Shown: in pieces, positions 33,363 through 45,589 of the stretch
Position numbering within the stretch: position 1 is the stretch's first letter
Layout: the number at the start of each line of letters is the position of its first letter
Assembly (NCBI GenBank): GCA_033060915.1
Contig: CM065385.1
Span: 13,139,001 to 13,203,000, forward strand
From: Euryodendron excelsum
Taxonomy: Eukaryota; Streptophyta; Magnoliopsida; Ericales; Pentaphylacaceae
DNA length: 64,000 nucleotides
Direction of reading: 5' to 3'
Translations under genes and position numbers: made by a program
Notes under the pieces: model-generated
Database searches by the model: none
What the model was told of the DNA's origin: nothing
Seen by the model: the letters and a program-made list of their open reading frames with translations, nothing else

Positions 33363-34152
33363 CTTAGTTGATAATGTATACATATAATACCTACCATATT
33401 CTCCAAAAATCGGTTCCATGCATGCTTAGGGTAGAACGTGGGTTTGTGCTAATCTTTGTTTTGTAGCGTTTTGCCTGATTATTATGGTCACATGAATGTA
33501 TGTTGAGTGATTGTATTTTTTTTTATATGACTCTTAGATTGTGAACTCCGGTTTAAGGATGCATAGAATCAAATATAATAATTATTTTTCAAAGTATAGG
33601 AACTCCACTGTTTTGGAGATTTTGATTTCTTGTATTCTGTAACTCCACTGTTATGGAGAATACGATCTGTTGTAATTGAAGAAGATGGAGGAACAGTAGT
33701 GGCGCAAGAACTAAGGCAGAAAACTAAAAAAACCCTAAAGACGTGATGAACATTCCTAAGAACGTGATGCAGTATTTCGTTTAGGTTTCGGGGTGATGTG
33801 ATGGTGCGGTTGGACTTTTCATCACTTTGGAGTGATTTCTTAACCATAATAACCAGGATCTTAATTAAATATTGTTTATCTTATTTATAATTATTATCTT
33901 TTATGTTCTTGTTGTTATGTTATTAGCATGTGAAAACATAGATAATAGATAAATAACCTTTAAGTTGTATTTTAATTATATAAATTTAAAATTTTAATTT
34001 TGGTTTATAAATGTTCAATTAGAGAGTAAAATTAATTCCCATGTTTTAATTTAAATATTTTTATTCTAAATTTAGGGAATTTGAAATTTTATTTGTTGCA
34101 CGTATATGAGTCTATTAAAATATTATATTTATTGGATAATTAAACGCATGAC
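33363..34152 (+). other. Leader of interrupted copia element, no domain seen
   Basis: AT-rich, without a recognisable gag. The minus ORF 33569-33847 has no known motif. It ends at base 34152, where another copia LTR begins. Confidence 0.4.
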
Positions 34153-35905
34153 TGTTGACTCAATGTCTTGATTTTGAGGATAACAAAATATGATTTAATG
34201 ATCTAATAATTCTACTTAGTGTGCAGATTGATTATTAATTAGATCTTGACTTGAAGCTTATCATAATGGAGGATTTGTAATGCAAAGATTAGAATGAAAA
34301 ATGAAAAACATGATGAGATAGCATATTCAACAAGTGGTGATCTTATACAGAATGAAGAAATTTCAAAGATGATGGATGTCAAAGACATAGAAGCTTTCTT
34401 GGAAGATTTGAGAATGTATTAAAAGCATGGAAGAAATTGCAAGACTAGAAAAGCTTTCTTGGAAGAGTTGTTGAAGTCTATGAAAAAGTTATATTGATTA
34501 AAGAATTCTAGAAGAAATCTAGAAATGAAGATGTTCAAAGAAGAATAGAAAATCAGTTGAAGAAATGAAGATTTTAAGTCTTGGAAGCTCTCTTGAAGAT
34601 TTTGAAGAAGACTTGGATCAATGGATGAAGTAATGAAAATGAAGAAAATTCATCTAGAAAGAATTAAAGATGTTCTTGGAGTCATTTAACCTTGAAGAAG
34701 TATTTGCAAGCTTTAAAAAACTTATTTGGATGATCCTTGAAAAGATTAGAGACTTTGGAGAAGATTAGAGGCTTTGGAGAAGATTGGATAAATGTTGCAA
34801 AAATAAAATTTTTGGTAAAAAGAGTCGACTCCTCAAATTTCATGAGTCAACTATTTCAAACAGAGCCTTGAAAATCTGCTGGAGACTCAAAAGAGTCAAC
34901 CCCTTATCATTCAGGTGTCGACCTATTTCAATAGAGAGCAAAAATTTTGAAGACTGCTTAAAAGAGTTGGCCCTTGCTGTAAAAAGAGTCGACTCATTGG
35001 GACAGAGAGTTGAGTTTGTAGATTCTGACCAAAAGAGTCGACTCTTTTAAGTCATGAGTCGACTCCTGAAGGCAAAATCCTAAATCAGACTGCAAAAAGA
35101 GTGGACTTATTGTAAAAAGAGTCGACCCCGACAATAATGACTATATTTTTGACAAACGGTATGGTGTAATTTGCAACTAAAACTTCTCTCATACTTCTCT
35201 AACGGCTAGAATCGATCTATAGCTTTAAATACAAGATACATACAACTTCTATAATGATGAATAGAGCAATTACATCATTGGTATCAAGAGCTTGAAGCTG
35301 AAAATCTCATGTGCCTTAACTGCCACATATTTTTGCTGAGTGTTTAAGGTTATTCATTGAGTTGTATTTCTTTATATACTCATTAGGAGAGTTACCCATT
35401 GTATAACTTTTATTCATTTCACTTGGATGGGTTTGTAAACCTGTAAGTTTGAGTGTTCTTGGGTAAAAACATTTGTAAGTTTGAGTGAAGCTTGGACAAA
35501 ATCACTTGTAAGTTTGAGAGAAGCTTAGACAAAATCTCTTGGGTTTTGAAAGCTTGGGAAGGAGCTTTTGTAAGAGTAAGCTGGGCACTTGTGACAAAAC
35601 CAGCAGCTGTGTAAAGAGTGTTACATAGTGGAATTTCTTTGAAAGGATCGATGAATAGAAGACGTAGGCAAGGTTGACCGAACCTCTATAAATCTGGTGC
35701 TCTTCTTTTCTTGCTCTGTTTTGCTTATTTGCTCACTATACGTGTTTGCATAAACATATACTTTGATATATAATTCACTTGCTTGATATATATACTTTGA
35801 TTTATTATTGTTGAAATACATAAACTGTTTTTAGTTGCATTACTTGATATAAATTCTATAAAACCCAATTCATCCCCCCTCTTGGGTTGCCTTCTTGGGC
35901 CAACA
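34153..35905 (+). mobile_element. Sirevirus-like copia LTR (second element)
   Basis: It starts TGTTGACTCAATGTCTTGA and ends GGGTTGCCTTCTTGGGCCAA with CA after it, about 1753 bp, immediately followed by a PBS. The outline is like the LTRs at 51891 and 60983: the same TGTTGACTCAA start, the CCCCTCTTGGGTTGCC end and a similar length. Its internal repeated palindrome differs (GAGTCGACTC at 34822, 34986, 35035 and 35056). The matching 3' LTR is not in the window. Confidence 0.8.
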
Positions 35906-35906
35906 A

Positions 35907-35919
35907 TTGGTATCAGAGC
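35907..35919 (+). other. Copia primer binding site
   Basis: TTGGTATCAGAGC one base after the LTR end, complementary to initiator methionine tRNA. Confidence 0.85.
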
Positions 35920-35961
35920 TAGTACTCTAGCTTAAAGGCTTAAAATCCTTAGAGTTGATCC

Positions 35962-37310
35962 ATGGCAACCATGTTTGGAAGCTCTCTAGGTGAAGGTCAA
36001 TTCACCAACAGATCTCTTATGTTTAATCGTACAAACTACAACGATTGGAAGGATAGAATGAGAATTTATATTCAATCTGTTGACTATGAGTTATGGATGA
36101 TTATTGTTAATGGTCCTAAAACTCCCAGCAAGTTTATTGAAAGAGAAGTTATCCCTAAACCTGAAAATGAATGGGATGAGAATGACATAAAGCTTATGCA
36201 ATCTAATGCTAAAGCTATGAACATTTTGTATTGTGTATTAGATCCAAATGAGTTCAATAGAATTTCTACTTGTGAATTTGCCAAAGAAATTTGGGATAGA
36301 CTTGAAGTGACTCATGAAGTGACCAATCAGGTCAAGGAGTCAAAAATTAACATTCTTGTGCATAATTATGAATTATTTAGAATGAAATCTGATGAGTCTA
36401 TAACTGAAATGTTCACTAGATTCACTGACATAGTTAATGGTATAAAGTCTCTTGGAAGAGTATATCCTAACAGTGAACAGGTGAGAAAAATTTTAAGATC
36501 ATTGCCAAAGACATGGGAAGCAAAGGTGACAGTCATACAAGAAGCTAAAGACCTCAACACTCTACCTCTTGAAGAACTTCTTGGCTCTCTTATGACCTAT
36601 GAGTTGACTCGAAAACAAAATGCTTAAGAAGAAGAGGGCAAGAAAAAGAAGTCTATTGCATTCAAGTCCACCACATAAGAAAATGAATCTGGAAGTGAAT
36701 AAGAAGATGAGGAAGATCTTGCTCTCATCACAAGAAAATTCAAGAGATTCATGAAAAGAAGGTGAAAAAGAGGAAAGAAGAATGAAGCAAAAGGTGAATC
36801 CAACAACAAGAAATAGAGGTAACTAATTCTGATTTTTCTTTTAATGAATTGCAAGATGCTTTCGATGATTTGATCGTTGAATTTAAAAAGCTAGGCATCA
36901 AAAACAATCTTCTCAAGAATATGGTATCCACTCTCACAGAAGAAAGGGAAGAGTTACAAATTGAAAATGAGATTTTGAAAAAGAAAAACTCTGTTTTGAA
37001 AGAAAAAGTTACTGATTTAGAAAAATCTCTCTAAATGTGTCAATGGAAGAGATAAACTTAATGCTATACTTGGCAAACGAAATTACTCTCTTGACAAGGC
37101 TGGAATAGGTTACAATATTTTTAAACATAAAAAATTTTCAAAAGCTACAATCACATGCCTTTATTGTCATAAGAGAGGTCACTTTGTAAACCAATGTTTT
37201 ATTATACAAAAATCTCATGCTGTCAAGAAAGCTTGGGTTCCAAAAGGAACATTGAAGACTAACCCCACTAGACCTAAGATGATTTGGGTACCAAAGGTCA
37301 AAGGTTGAGT
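35962..37310 (+). pseudogene. Copia gag, truncated and interrupted
   Basis: Gag makes the particle shell. The first 221 codons are open (35962-36627): MATMFGSSLGEGQFTNR, then FNRTNYNDWKDRMRIYI, the usual start of plant copia gag (UBN2-type domain) with its W and LPKTWEAKVT motifs. After the stop at 36625 it continues with Lys-rich residues, a coiled coil (36849-37034) and one zinc knuckle CLYCHKRGHFVNQC at about 37158-37199. Compared with 54505-54720 of the other element, about 200 bp is missing near 36800, including the first CCHC knuckle. The frame is cut at 37329 by a family A LTR. Confidence 0.85.
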
Positions 37311-38309
37311 TGCTTGTTTTGTAGGTATGTGTAAGCACCCCATTTTTGACTGCTTGGCAGTCTACAGTCCGTCCAGACTTGATTTCAAGTCAATATAGAC
37401 ATATTCTAGAATTCTAGTCCGAATCCCATCTATCCATCGCTTTGCGGGCCCATCAGGCCCAAATAGAGGCAAAATAACCAAAACGCCCTCAGGGGTATTA
37501 TTCGGTCCAATTCCAAATCAGACACGTCTTTCTAAATACGGTAAGTCCCCTTTCTAATTTCAATAGGCACGTCTTTCCAAAGATGGTAAGTTCCCTTTTC
37601 ATATTTTAACAGGCACGTCTTTTTAAAGACGGTAAGACCCCTTTCCAATTCCTTTTCCAATTCCTATTTGAATCCTTCTCTCGAGAAAGTTGATTCCTCA
37701 AGACGGTCAGTCTATCCTTTTTGGTACATTTTTTGGAGATAGTCTCTTTGAAACGGTAAGTGCCTTTAAACCTGTCGACCGGGACGAGACCCCAAGTCCC
37801 TTAGATGGTAGAACGGTCTACCTTTGGCACCTATTAGCCCCCCAATGCAGAAATATCCGTTTCAGCACGCCTTCCGAGAAAGTTGACGTCTCAGGCGCTA
37901 AGTCCCTTTAGCAGCTTCTCGAGATCAGGCAATCTCGGGAATGATCGCGAACCATTAAAGTAGCGGAAGTACTCATAAACATCGCAACCGTCAGAGTAGC
38001 AGAAATACTCACAAGCAGGTCGATATAGGGAATTGCCAACAAACCCCTGTATCACGAGACCGCTGTCAGAGTGGCGGAAACACTCAAAACCTAGGTCAAC
38101 ACCAATGCCTGCTAGTCCACTTTGTAAGCATCCCATTTTTGCCCACTCAGCAATCTCTAGTCCGACTGGACTCACTTTTACATACCACACGCATATCTAA
38201 ACTCTAACCTACCTTCTAAACTTGAATTTAGTCCACCAGTCGCTTCCCGGCCCGTAGGGCCCACTTGAAGCTAAATAACTATTTTGTCCCTAGGCATCCG
38301 AAAGCCTAG

Positions 38310-38770
38310 GGAACCACACCGACTCTGGGTATCAAACTGGTAACCTCCTGAGAATGCTTTTTATACTATTCCCGATCTTCCGAAACGTTCCTAGAGCATT
38401 CCGAGTCAGTTCTGGCAAACTTGACGCAAAATGACTATTTTGTCCCTGGTGGGTCGGTCGCCTTTTCCAACCATACCGGCTTTGGGTATCAAACCGGTAG
38501 CCTCCCAGGAATGCTCCTTATAGTATTCCTGGCCTTTCGTTGACTTTTTGGATCATTCTAAGTTAGTTCCGGTAAACCCGGTGCAAAATGACCGTTTGGC
38601 CCCTGGTGGGCCGGTCACCTTTTTCGACCACACTGACTCTGGGTATCAAACCGGTAGCCTTTGGGAACATCCTAAATAATTTTTTCCAAATCTCGAGTCT
38701 TCTTCCGGGGCATTCTGAGTTCATCTCGGTAGTTTTCTGGTCCAATTGACCGTTTTGCCCCTATGGCCCG
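38310..38770 (+). repeat. ~150-bp U3 tandem repeats in truncated LTR
   Basis: Three diverged copies of the unit with GGGTATCAAACCGGTA and AAATGACC, homologous to 15120-15790. Confidence 0.65.
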
Positions 38771-39112
38771 GTCAACCCTTCAAACACATCATTTTAGCAT
38801 CTTTCAAGTCTATTGCCTCTGAGACAATATTCTAAAGGTTCTTGTCCCTTTCCGGCCCTTTGAGTCATTCCCGGCCCCTTCAATTCATCCCTGGACTCTC
38901 CGGAGTCACTCTTAGTAAGGCCAAGCTAAAAATTGCATGGTAGTTACTAGTACGGGCACTCAAATCTTCTAAAGATACATTGCTTACCGACCTTAAACAT
39001 TTCCTAAAAGCTGGTGCCACAAGCCAAAAAATGGCCTGGCGCCACTTCTACTGGTGCCAGTGTAATTTTTGGCCTGGCGCCACTACAACAAGCGCCAGTG
39101 CATTCCTTTCTC

Positions 39113-39120
39113 TATAAATA
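39113..39120 (+). promoter_or_regulatory. TATA box of truncated LTR
   Basis: TATAAATA preceded by TGGCGCCACT palindromes (39030-39095) and followed by CAAAGCC, the same context as 16110. Confidence 0.65.
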
Positions 39121-39809
39121 CAAAGCCTTATCTAGCGTGAAAAAGGTCTGGAAACTCAGTCTGAAAACCCTAATTTTTGATATATAGAGCTGGTAGCCTC
39201 CCTAAACCCTAGCTTCTCTAGGTTTTCTAAACCCTAGCCACCATACACAAACCCTAGCCTCCTATACACTCATACACCCTCCTATACACTTATACACTAG
39301 CCTCAAGCCTCCATTGAAGACTTAGATTGCTACAACTCGAAGCTCTCAAAGATCAAAGAAGAGTCCCCGAAGATCAAGACGAAGACTGACATGAAGTAAA
39401 AACCGAAGAAAAGCAAGGCACGCAAAGTAAACAAGACATACGGTAGGCTTTCTCTTTAAGTTTCTGCACTTCCCCCTCTCTCTTCTCCCTCCTAACCCAC
39501 TTAGGTTTTCTTCTATTTTAATCTCTCATCTTCTTCCCCCCTTTCTTTGCATGCGTGAAACAAGGGGATTCCCGGTCCATGTGTAAGATTAGGCTATTGG
39601 AGAGTCACCGTGTCGAGGGCTTTCTTTTAGTCTAACCGGAGACCACCTGGGTTCGGCCCCCTTGATTATGTGGTGAAACCTTAACCTTGTATGTTCACGA
39701 CCTTAATTTGCATTGTGCATATCATTATCTTGCATTCTTCCAAAAATTGTTTTCAAACTCGTTTTCAAAACTTGCATTGCATCAAAATCTTTTTTTTCAA
39801 AATCACAAT

Positions 39810-39963
39810 CCTAGGGTGATTCTAGCCTCTCTATGGCTAGGATTGCTTTAGGAAAGTGTTACATTGAAAGTGACTTTCATGGTCTATATTTTCAAATCTT
39901 GTTATTTTCAAAACCACTATCCTAAAATGGTTCTAGCCCTATTATGGTTAGAATCGTTTTAGG
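39810..39963 (+). other. Pair of long leader hairpins
   Basis: Arms 39810-39827/39835-39852 and 39921-39938/39946-39963, each with a 7-base loop. Both pair throughout with G-U pairs allowed. Relative to 16957-17005 one G-C pair is replaced by A-U on both arms. Confidence 0.65.
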
Positions 39964-41628
39964 AAAGTGAGATATTTTATATACATTTCAAAATCTCTTC
40001 TAAAAAATCTCCTCCTAAAAATCTCTTTTCGAACATGCTTTCCATAAACTGTCTTTAAATTCCTTTCTAAAATTGTTTTCTAAAAACTCTCTCGAAAAAT
40101 CTATTTTTCAAAACTTCTTTTTAAACTCCTTTCCAAAATACTCTCCTCAAAATCCACTTTCTAAAAACACATCTTAGGTCTCTTTCCTAGAAAAACTCTT
40201 TTCAAAACTCCTTTCCAAAAACTCCTTTTTAAAATCACTTTCCAAAAATTCTCTCTAAATTCACTTTCTAAAAACTCTTTCTCTAGATCTCCTTCCAAAA
40301 ATCTTCATTTCCAAAAACACACTTTTAAAAAATCCTATTTCTTAGAGTCCAAGTCAAGCGCTAGAACCCACAATTAGAAAACCCTAATTTTCTTTCAAAA
40401 ACTTGATTTTCAATCTTGCCTCAAAACCTAGGTTTCCAAAACCTCTTGTTTTCTACATCAAAAGTACATATATTTCCAAAACTTATTTTCTACATCAAAA
40501 CTATAGTCTTTCAAATTTAGGGTTTCTAAAACTTCCTCTTTCAAATCCTTGTCAAATCAAATCTTCCCTTTAGGAAACCAAATCTAATCTCCCCATTTAG
40601 GAAACTAGATCCTATCCTCCATTTTTAGAAACAAAATCAAACCTTCTCTTTTAGAAATAAAATCCAATCCCTTATTTTAGGAAATAGGAATCTTAACCCT
40701 TCCAAATCCAAATCTTTCCTAATTCAATTCCTTCATAATCTTGTCCTTTCTTAAATCTTAAGTTTCTAAAACTTGAACATAAATATCTTTCCTAAAATTT
40801 TAAAACTCAACTTTCAAATCTTTCCTAATTCAACCATTTCCTAATTCTACCCCTTTTCAAATCTTAACTTTCCAAATCTAAGTTTTCAAATATTTCTTAG
40901 ACTCAAACCTTTCCTAATCTCAAGATTTTCTAAAACTCAAATTCTAAAACTTTCCAAGTCTTAAACTTTCTAAATTTCAAATCTTTCCAAATCCAAAGCT
41001 TTCTAAATTCAAAACTTTCTTAAGTTAAATCTTACTAAACTTCCAATATTTCCAAATTCTAAACTTTCCTAAACTTCAAATCTTTCCAAATCTAAAACTT
41101 TTTAAACTCAAAACTTTCTGATTTTCAAAACTTTCCTATTTCAAAACATTCCAAATTCAAAACTTTACAATTTCAAAACTTTCTTAAAACAAAACCTTTC
41201 TTAATTCGAAACTTTCCTGAAATGAAACTTTCTTAGTTCGAAACCTTTCCTAAACCAAAACTTTCCTAAAACAAAACTTTCCTAAAACAAAACTTTCCTA
41301 TTTTGAAACTTCCCTAATTCGCATCTTTCCTAAATCTAATATTTTTCTAAATCTTCCAAGTCCAACATTCGAGTCAAATATTTTCTTAAAGCCCTTCCAA
41401 GTCAAATCTTTCCTAAGTCTCTTCTCTTTCTTAAGTCTAGGTTTCCTAAACCTCAATCTTTCCAAAACATGTCTAAATCTTTTTTCTAAGTTCTACCTTC
41501 CCAAGTCAAAGTCTAATCTTTTCCATTCCAAAATTTCAAATTTCAATTTCCAATCTTCTATCCTAAATTCAAATCAAATCCTTTTTTCCAATTAAAATCT
41601 GTTTATTCCAATCCAACCTTCTATTTTA

Positions 41629-43594
41629 CATATGGATGAGAATGGATGCATGCCCATTTGGGTTTGCCATTGAGTTCATGTTTAGTTATGAGTGTTGTAT
41701 CCTAGAATTAGGTAACTTTTTGAACTTCGGTTTCTCTTCTGGGATTTTCCTTTTTAATTTCGTCCTTTTCTATTCAGGTTGTGATAGTACTTGCACCACT
41801 CTCTGAGATTCAATCCATTAACTCGTTCCCCCCCCCCCCCCCTTCTCTTATTGGAGGGAAAAACTCTCTTTAGTGGACCTCTCGATTTCTTCTAAGACTC
41901 TTCTCTGGATCGGTGGGCTCTCTCGAGTGACAGTCGGCATCACCCTTTAGTAAAGCAATAGGTAGCTTCCTTTCTTAGTTCGAGAAGACCTTGAAAGTTA
42001 TTAAGAAGTGTAGGTAAGCCCAGTTTTTGGTAGAACTATTGAACTTTTCAAATTATAGGGACCTTATAAAAACATGATCAATCAATGAAGGGTAAATATA
42101 GATTTATGGATATTAAGATGCAGCTTAGCTTGAAAAGATCAACATCAAATATGCATGAAACCCCACAAAATGAGCGCAATTAGTCATGCGATGATCAAGA
42201 CCATATCTGTGACAATGTAGTGGTGTAAGTGTGAATTTCATTGAGACTAATGAGAATACAGACCCTAGGCGTGATCTAGGATGGCATACCATGTTTAATA
42301 GCTAGCGAATTGACACACCTAGAAGTCAACCCTATCTCATCCCGTGATTTTGGTTTGCTCTTCTCTTCTTCTTCTTCTTTTTTTTTTTTATTTTTTATTT
42401 TTATGGAATTCCAACCCTATCTCTCCAATGATGGAAATACTAAAATGCGAAAATATGGCGGCTTTCACACATATGAGTAGGTTGCCTTCTCCTCTTGTCA
42501 CATAACAATGGTAGCTGCACTCATACTCATTGGTAGCTCTTTCCATAGCTGATGAAAGAGGGAATTGACAAAAGGTCAATCTAGGTGTGGGACAATCCGT
42601 AAATATTTAAGAATGGAGGAACCATTTAAAATAGACCATAAAGGCGGATTCCATATTCTAAGAAGTCTCGAGAAATGTGCACTAAGATGAACATGAAACA
42701 CCAATACGGTAAAGATCATTAAAACTGTTGACTCATACTTATGTAAGTGATCATGCACATAATATTCAACCTCAAACAAGTATGCACATCAATCTATTCA
42801 TAATTGAATATTTTCCCTAGTGATTGTGCACGTGTAGGTTAAATACTATCAAAAATCTTTTTGGTATTTTTGATTTTTTTTCAAAGATTTAATCATCTCA
42901 GGCTACCAATGTGTGCTAATCTTCCTTCTAAGGGTGTAGTTACTTGCTGCTTTACCAGGACGTCCTTCAGGTGCCGTTACTTAGATTTCAATGAGCTACG
43001 TCATGGACCTTCATCTTTCACCCTTTTGTATTTCTCCTTTCTCTACCCTTCCTATTTCTCTCTCCCTTCTTTTTGGAGTCATAGATTATTTCTTCTGAAA
43101 GTGGCGCTTGTGCTATCCCATTCTCTAGGTCAAGGTAAAACATTTCGAAGGAAACCCCTGAATGAAAGCATCATTCATGGAATGCTATGAGACAGTTGAT
43201 ATAAACATGAAAATTTTGAATCATTTTCAGCATATGATATTGTTTTCATGTTCAAATTTGAATTAAAAGCTGAAAGACAGGTTTGCAAGAAATTTCCCTT
43301 CCGGAATAGCCCCTCAGACAGGTTTTGGAATCATGACGGCGTCCTCCATACTCCCTTTGCCATATGTTGCATCTAATTGTGTAACGGTGGCTAAGCTTGA
43401 GGATTGGGTGGAGTGGCAACATGGTGCCGAGATGATATCTAAGAAAGAGCATCTTGTGGATTGATGGTCCACTCCTTCTTGTTCTTCAATATGGATCATT
43501 CCTCCTCCAACAATTTGGTTCGTCTTTGCATGAGTTGTGAATGGGTTGGGACGCAGGAGGGTCCTATAGGTTTGGTTGTGCTCTTGGGTCTGAA
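41629..43594. other. Degenerate retroelement-derived stretch
   Basis: It starts at the LTR breakpoint. Some words match 3360-3420 (GTGATAG-ACTTGCACCA). It contains a C run at about 41830-41842 and a CTT/T run at 42364-42400. The ORFs 42861-43190 and 43314-43628 have no recognised domain. Confidence 0.35.
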
Positions 43595-45568
43595 AAAAAG
43601 GAAAAGAAAAATAAAATGTAATTAGCATGTGGAGTTGAAGATTTTATGCAATATGTGCACTATGGAGGTCCCTTTTTTTGAGAGAATCTAGACATGATGG
43701 TGAGTCCATTTTTGGAGGTAGAGTTTTGCCCCTATTATGCAATACAATACTTCTTTGGTATAGACCGGTTGATGTTTCTTTGTCTAGGCTATCCTGCTTT
43801 TATGGACGAAAAGAGATTTGGGTCTCTCTTGAGATATAGTTCTATGCATGCCATGCATCCTTAGAATTGAGGAACCTATAGGAGTTTTGGTAGGTTCAAT
43901 TAACATAAGATTAGATTGCTCCTTTATCTCTATGATTAATTAAATGCATGAGAATGCAATGATTTGAATTTCTTGGAGCTCTTGTCCCGGAATAAATATA
44001 GATGCACGAGCATAACGGAAGTAAACATGTGAGTAGTATGATAACAGTAAATGAATGGTTTAGAAGATCCCTTTCTTGTCTTGCTTTTGCCTTCGATTTT
44101 CTTGGTATGTGGAGATGAGGGGGGAGGATAGAAGAAAAGGAATAAAAGATAAGTTAGTGCCTTGATTTGAACATTTTTATGCAATGCATGTCCTAGAGGT
44201 GCCCCTACTTTGAGAGTGGGACTAAGCATGATGAGTTGGCTCATTATTTGGAAATAGGGTTATGCCCCTACATGCAGATACCTTATCGTGGATTGAGAAC
44301 ATACATTCATTCATTCATGTCGCTTATAGAAAGTAGAAGAGTATATTGAACTTTGAGTTTAAAATATAACAGAATCAAAGTACATTTTAATAGGGGAAAG
44401 TGGAACATTTTTCTTGGGACCTCTACCTATCTACTTTTATATTTGAGACCCAAAACTACTCTTAAGTCTTCATATTTGCCTTCTTTGAAATTTGATGTTG
44501 AGGAGGTCATTGAAAGACCTTGCTATTTGATTGTCTCTTGTATTCTTGGCAACCTTATCTCCAGGAGCATAGATGGATTGGGGCCCCTATTTGTGGAATG
44601 ACTTGAAATGTATGCCATGAGTCCTTAGGGTTGCGTGAAAAACCTTAGGATTTTGGTAGGTTTTATGCAAGGGACAGTGATCTGAATGTCACTCTCTATG
44701 GGTCTATCATATGCTTGAAAATGTAGTGACTTGAGTTACTTTAGAACTCTTGTCTTAAAATGGAGTATTGAATGCATGTATGTGTATGCCAAGAGTATAG
44801 AGAGAGAGAATGCAATTGTGAAGTAAATATGTATACATGAGCATTTATACAAGCATTATAATAGCAGGAAAAGACAAAGATAAAGGAAAGTAAAGCAGTC
44901 GCCCTTTCCTCCTTAGTTTTAAAATTGACGTGCGTGACTTAAATCCAACAGAGGTTTGGCTATACATGGTTTCTACATAAGCATAATTTTGAGGGTTTAC
45001 TAATGCTTCTTAAGAGGGCTCGGTTCCTAGATCTTCAAACTTAGGCCCACTCCTCGGGGTGGTGCCATTATCAGTTGGTGATCTGAGCAGGGGAACCATC
45101 AAGAGGCCATATGCTAAGAAACTGACACAGCATTTGCCCACAACCAATATACCATTCTTCCTTCTAACTAGAAGGGATATAACCAGGTAAAGAATGCAAA
45201 TTTTCAAATGCAAGCGCATGTGTAGTGTTCTGTGGAATTTTGAAAAACGGAGGAAAGGGCCCAACAACATCCACCCTATCCATTCTATCCTATTTATTCA
45301 TGACATACATAGCAGTTAATATGACATAAAATAAAATATGAACAAAGGTCCATCTACAAAAGAAACTGCACAAAGTCAGTATTTGATGACAAACTTAATG
45401 TAAGATTGAATGATTGAATATGAATTGGATGGAAGTGATGGCATATATTTAAAACAGCTTTAAAAAGGTTGCTTTTGAAGTTTGAAGTGGATAGAATTAG
45501 ACAAATTAATTGAAGATTCTAGATGAGTGAGGGGTGAAAAGACATGGTAATGGCCTAACCCTTAAAGC
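43595..45568 (-). repeat. Second copy of the 5440-7347 internal region
   Basis: It is collinear with 5440-7347, including its internal 0.5 kb duplication (about 43630-43740 and 44180-44290). It ends at the PBS-like motif. Homologous non-coding sequence beside both minus-oriented LTRs supports its being part of one retroelement family. No protein domain is recognised. Confidence 0.55.
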
Positions 45569-45587
45569 GTCCCTAGTGGAGTCGCCA
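45569..45587 (-). other. Primer-binding-site-like motif beside LTR
   Basis: On the minus strand it reads TGGCGACTCCACTAGGGAC, two bases after the LTR end. This is the TGGCGACTCC PBS type of Ogre/Tat-like gypsy elements (tRNA-Arg class, from memory). Confidence 0.65.
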
Positions 45588-45589
45588 GC

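Larger units (their letters stand above)
37330..41628 (+). mobile_element. Family A LTR, truncated at U5 end
   Basis: It starts TGTAAGCACCCCATTTTTGAC inside the copia gag region. It contains the GTCTTT/AAAGAC hairpins (37525-37640), a few 29-bp units (37930-38090), GTATCAAACCGGT repeats (38310-38770), palindromes and TATAAATA at 39113-39120, two long hairpins at 39810-39963, and the G-poor tract to about 41628. Near 38124 it has a second, partial LTR-start-like word (TGTAAGCATCCCATTTTTGC), as if a part of U3 was duplicated. The conserved islands and U5 end are missing. It stops where 18795 would continue, and unrelated sequence follows. Confidence 0.8.

Noticed and set aside
32014..34152. tRNA gene suggested by TGGTATCAGAGC
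   Set aside because: The motif is the copia PBS complementary to tRNA-iMet. No tRNA cloverleaf follows.
42861..43628. Candidate small host genes (109- and 104-residue ORFs)
   Set aside because: No recognisable domain, low-complexity composition, located in degenerate retroelement sequence.
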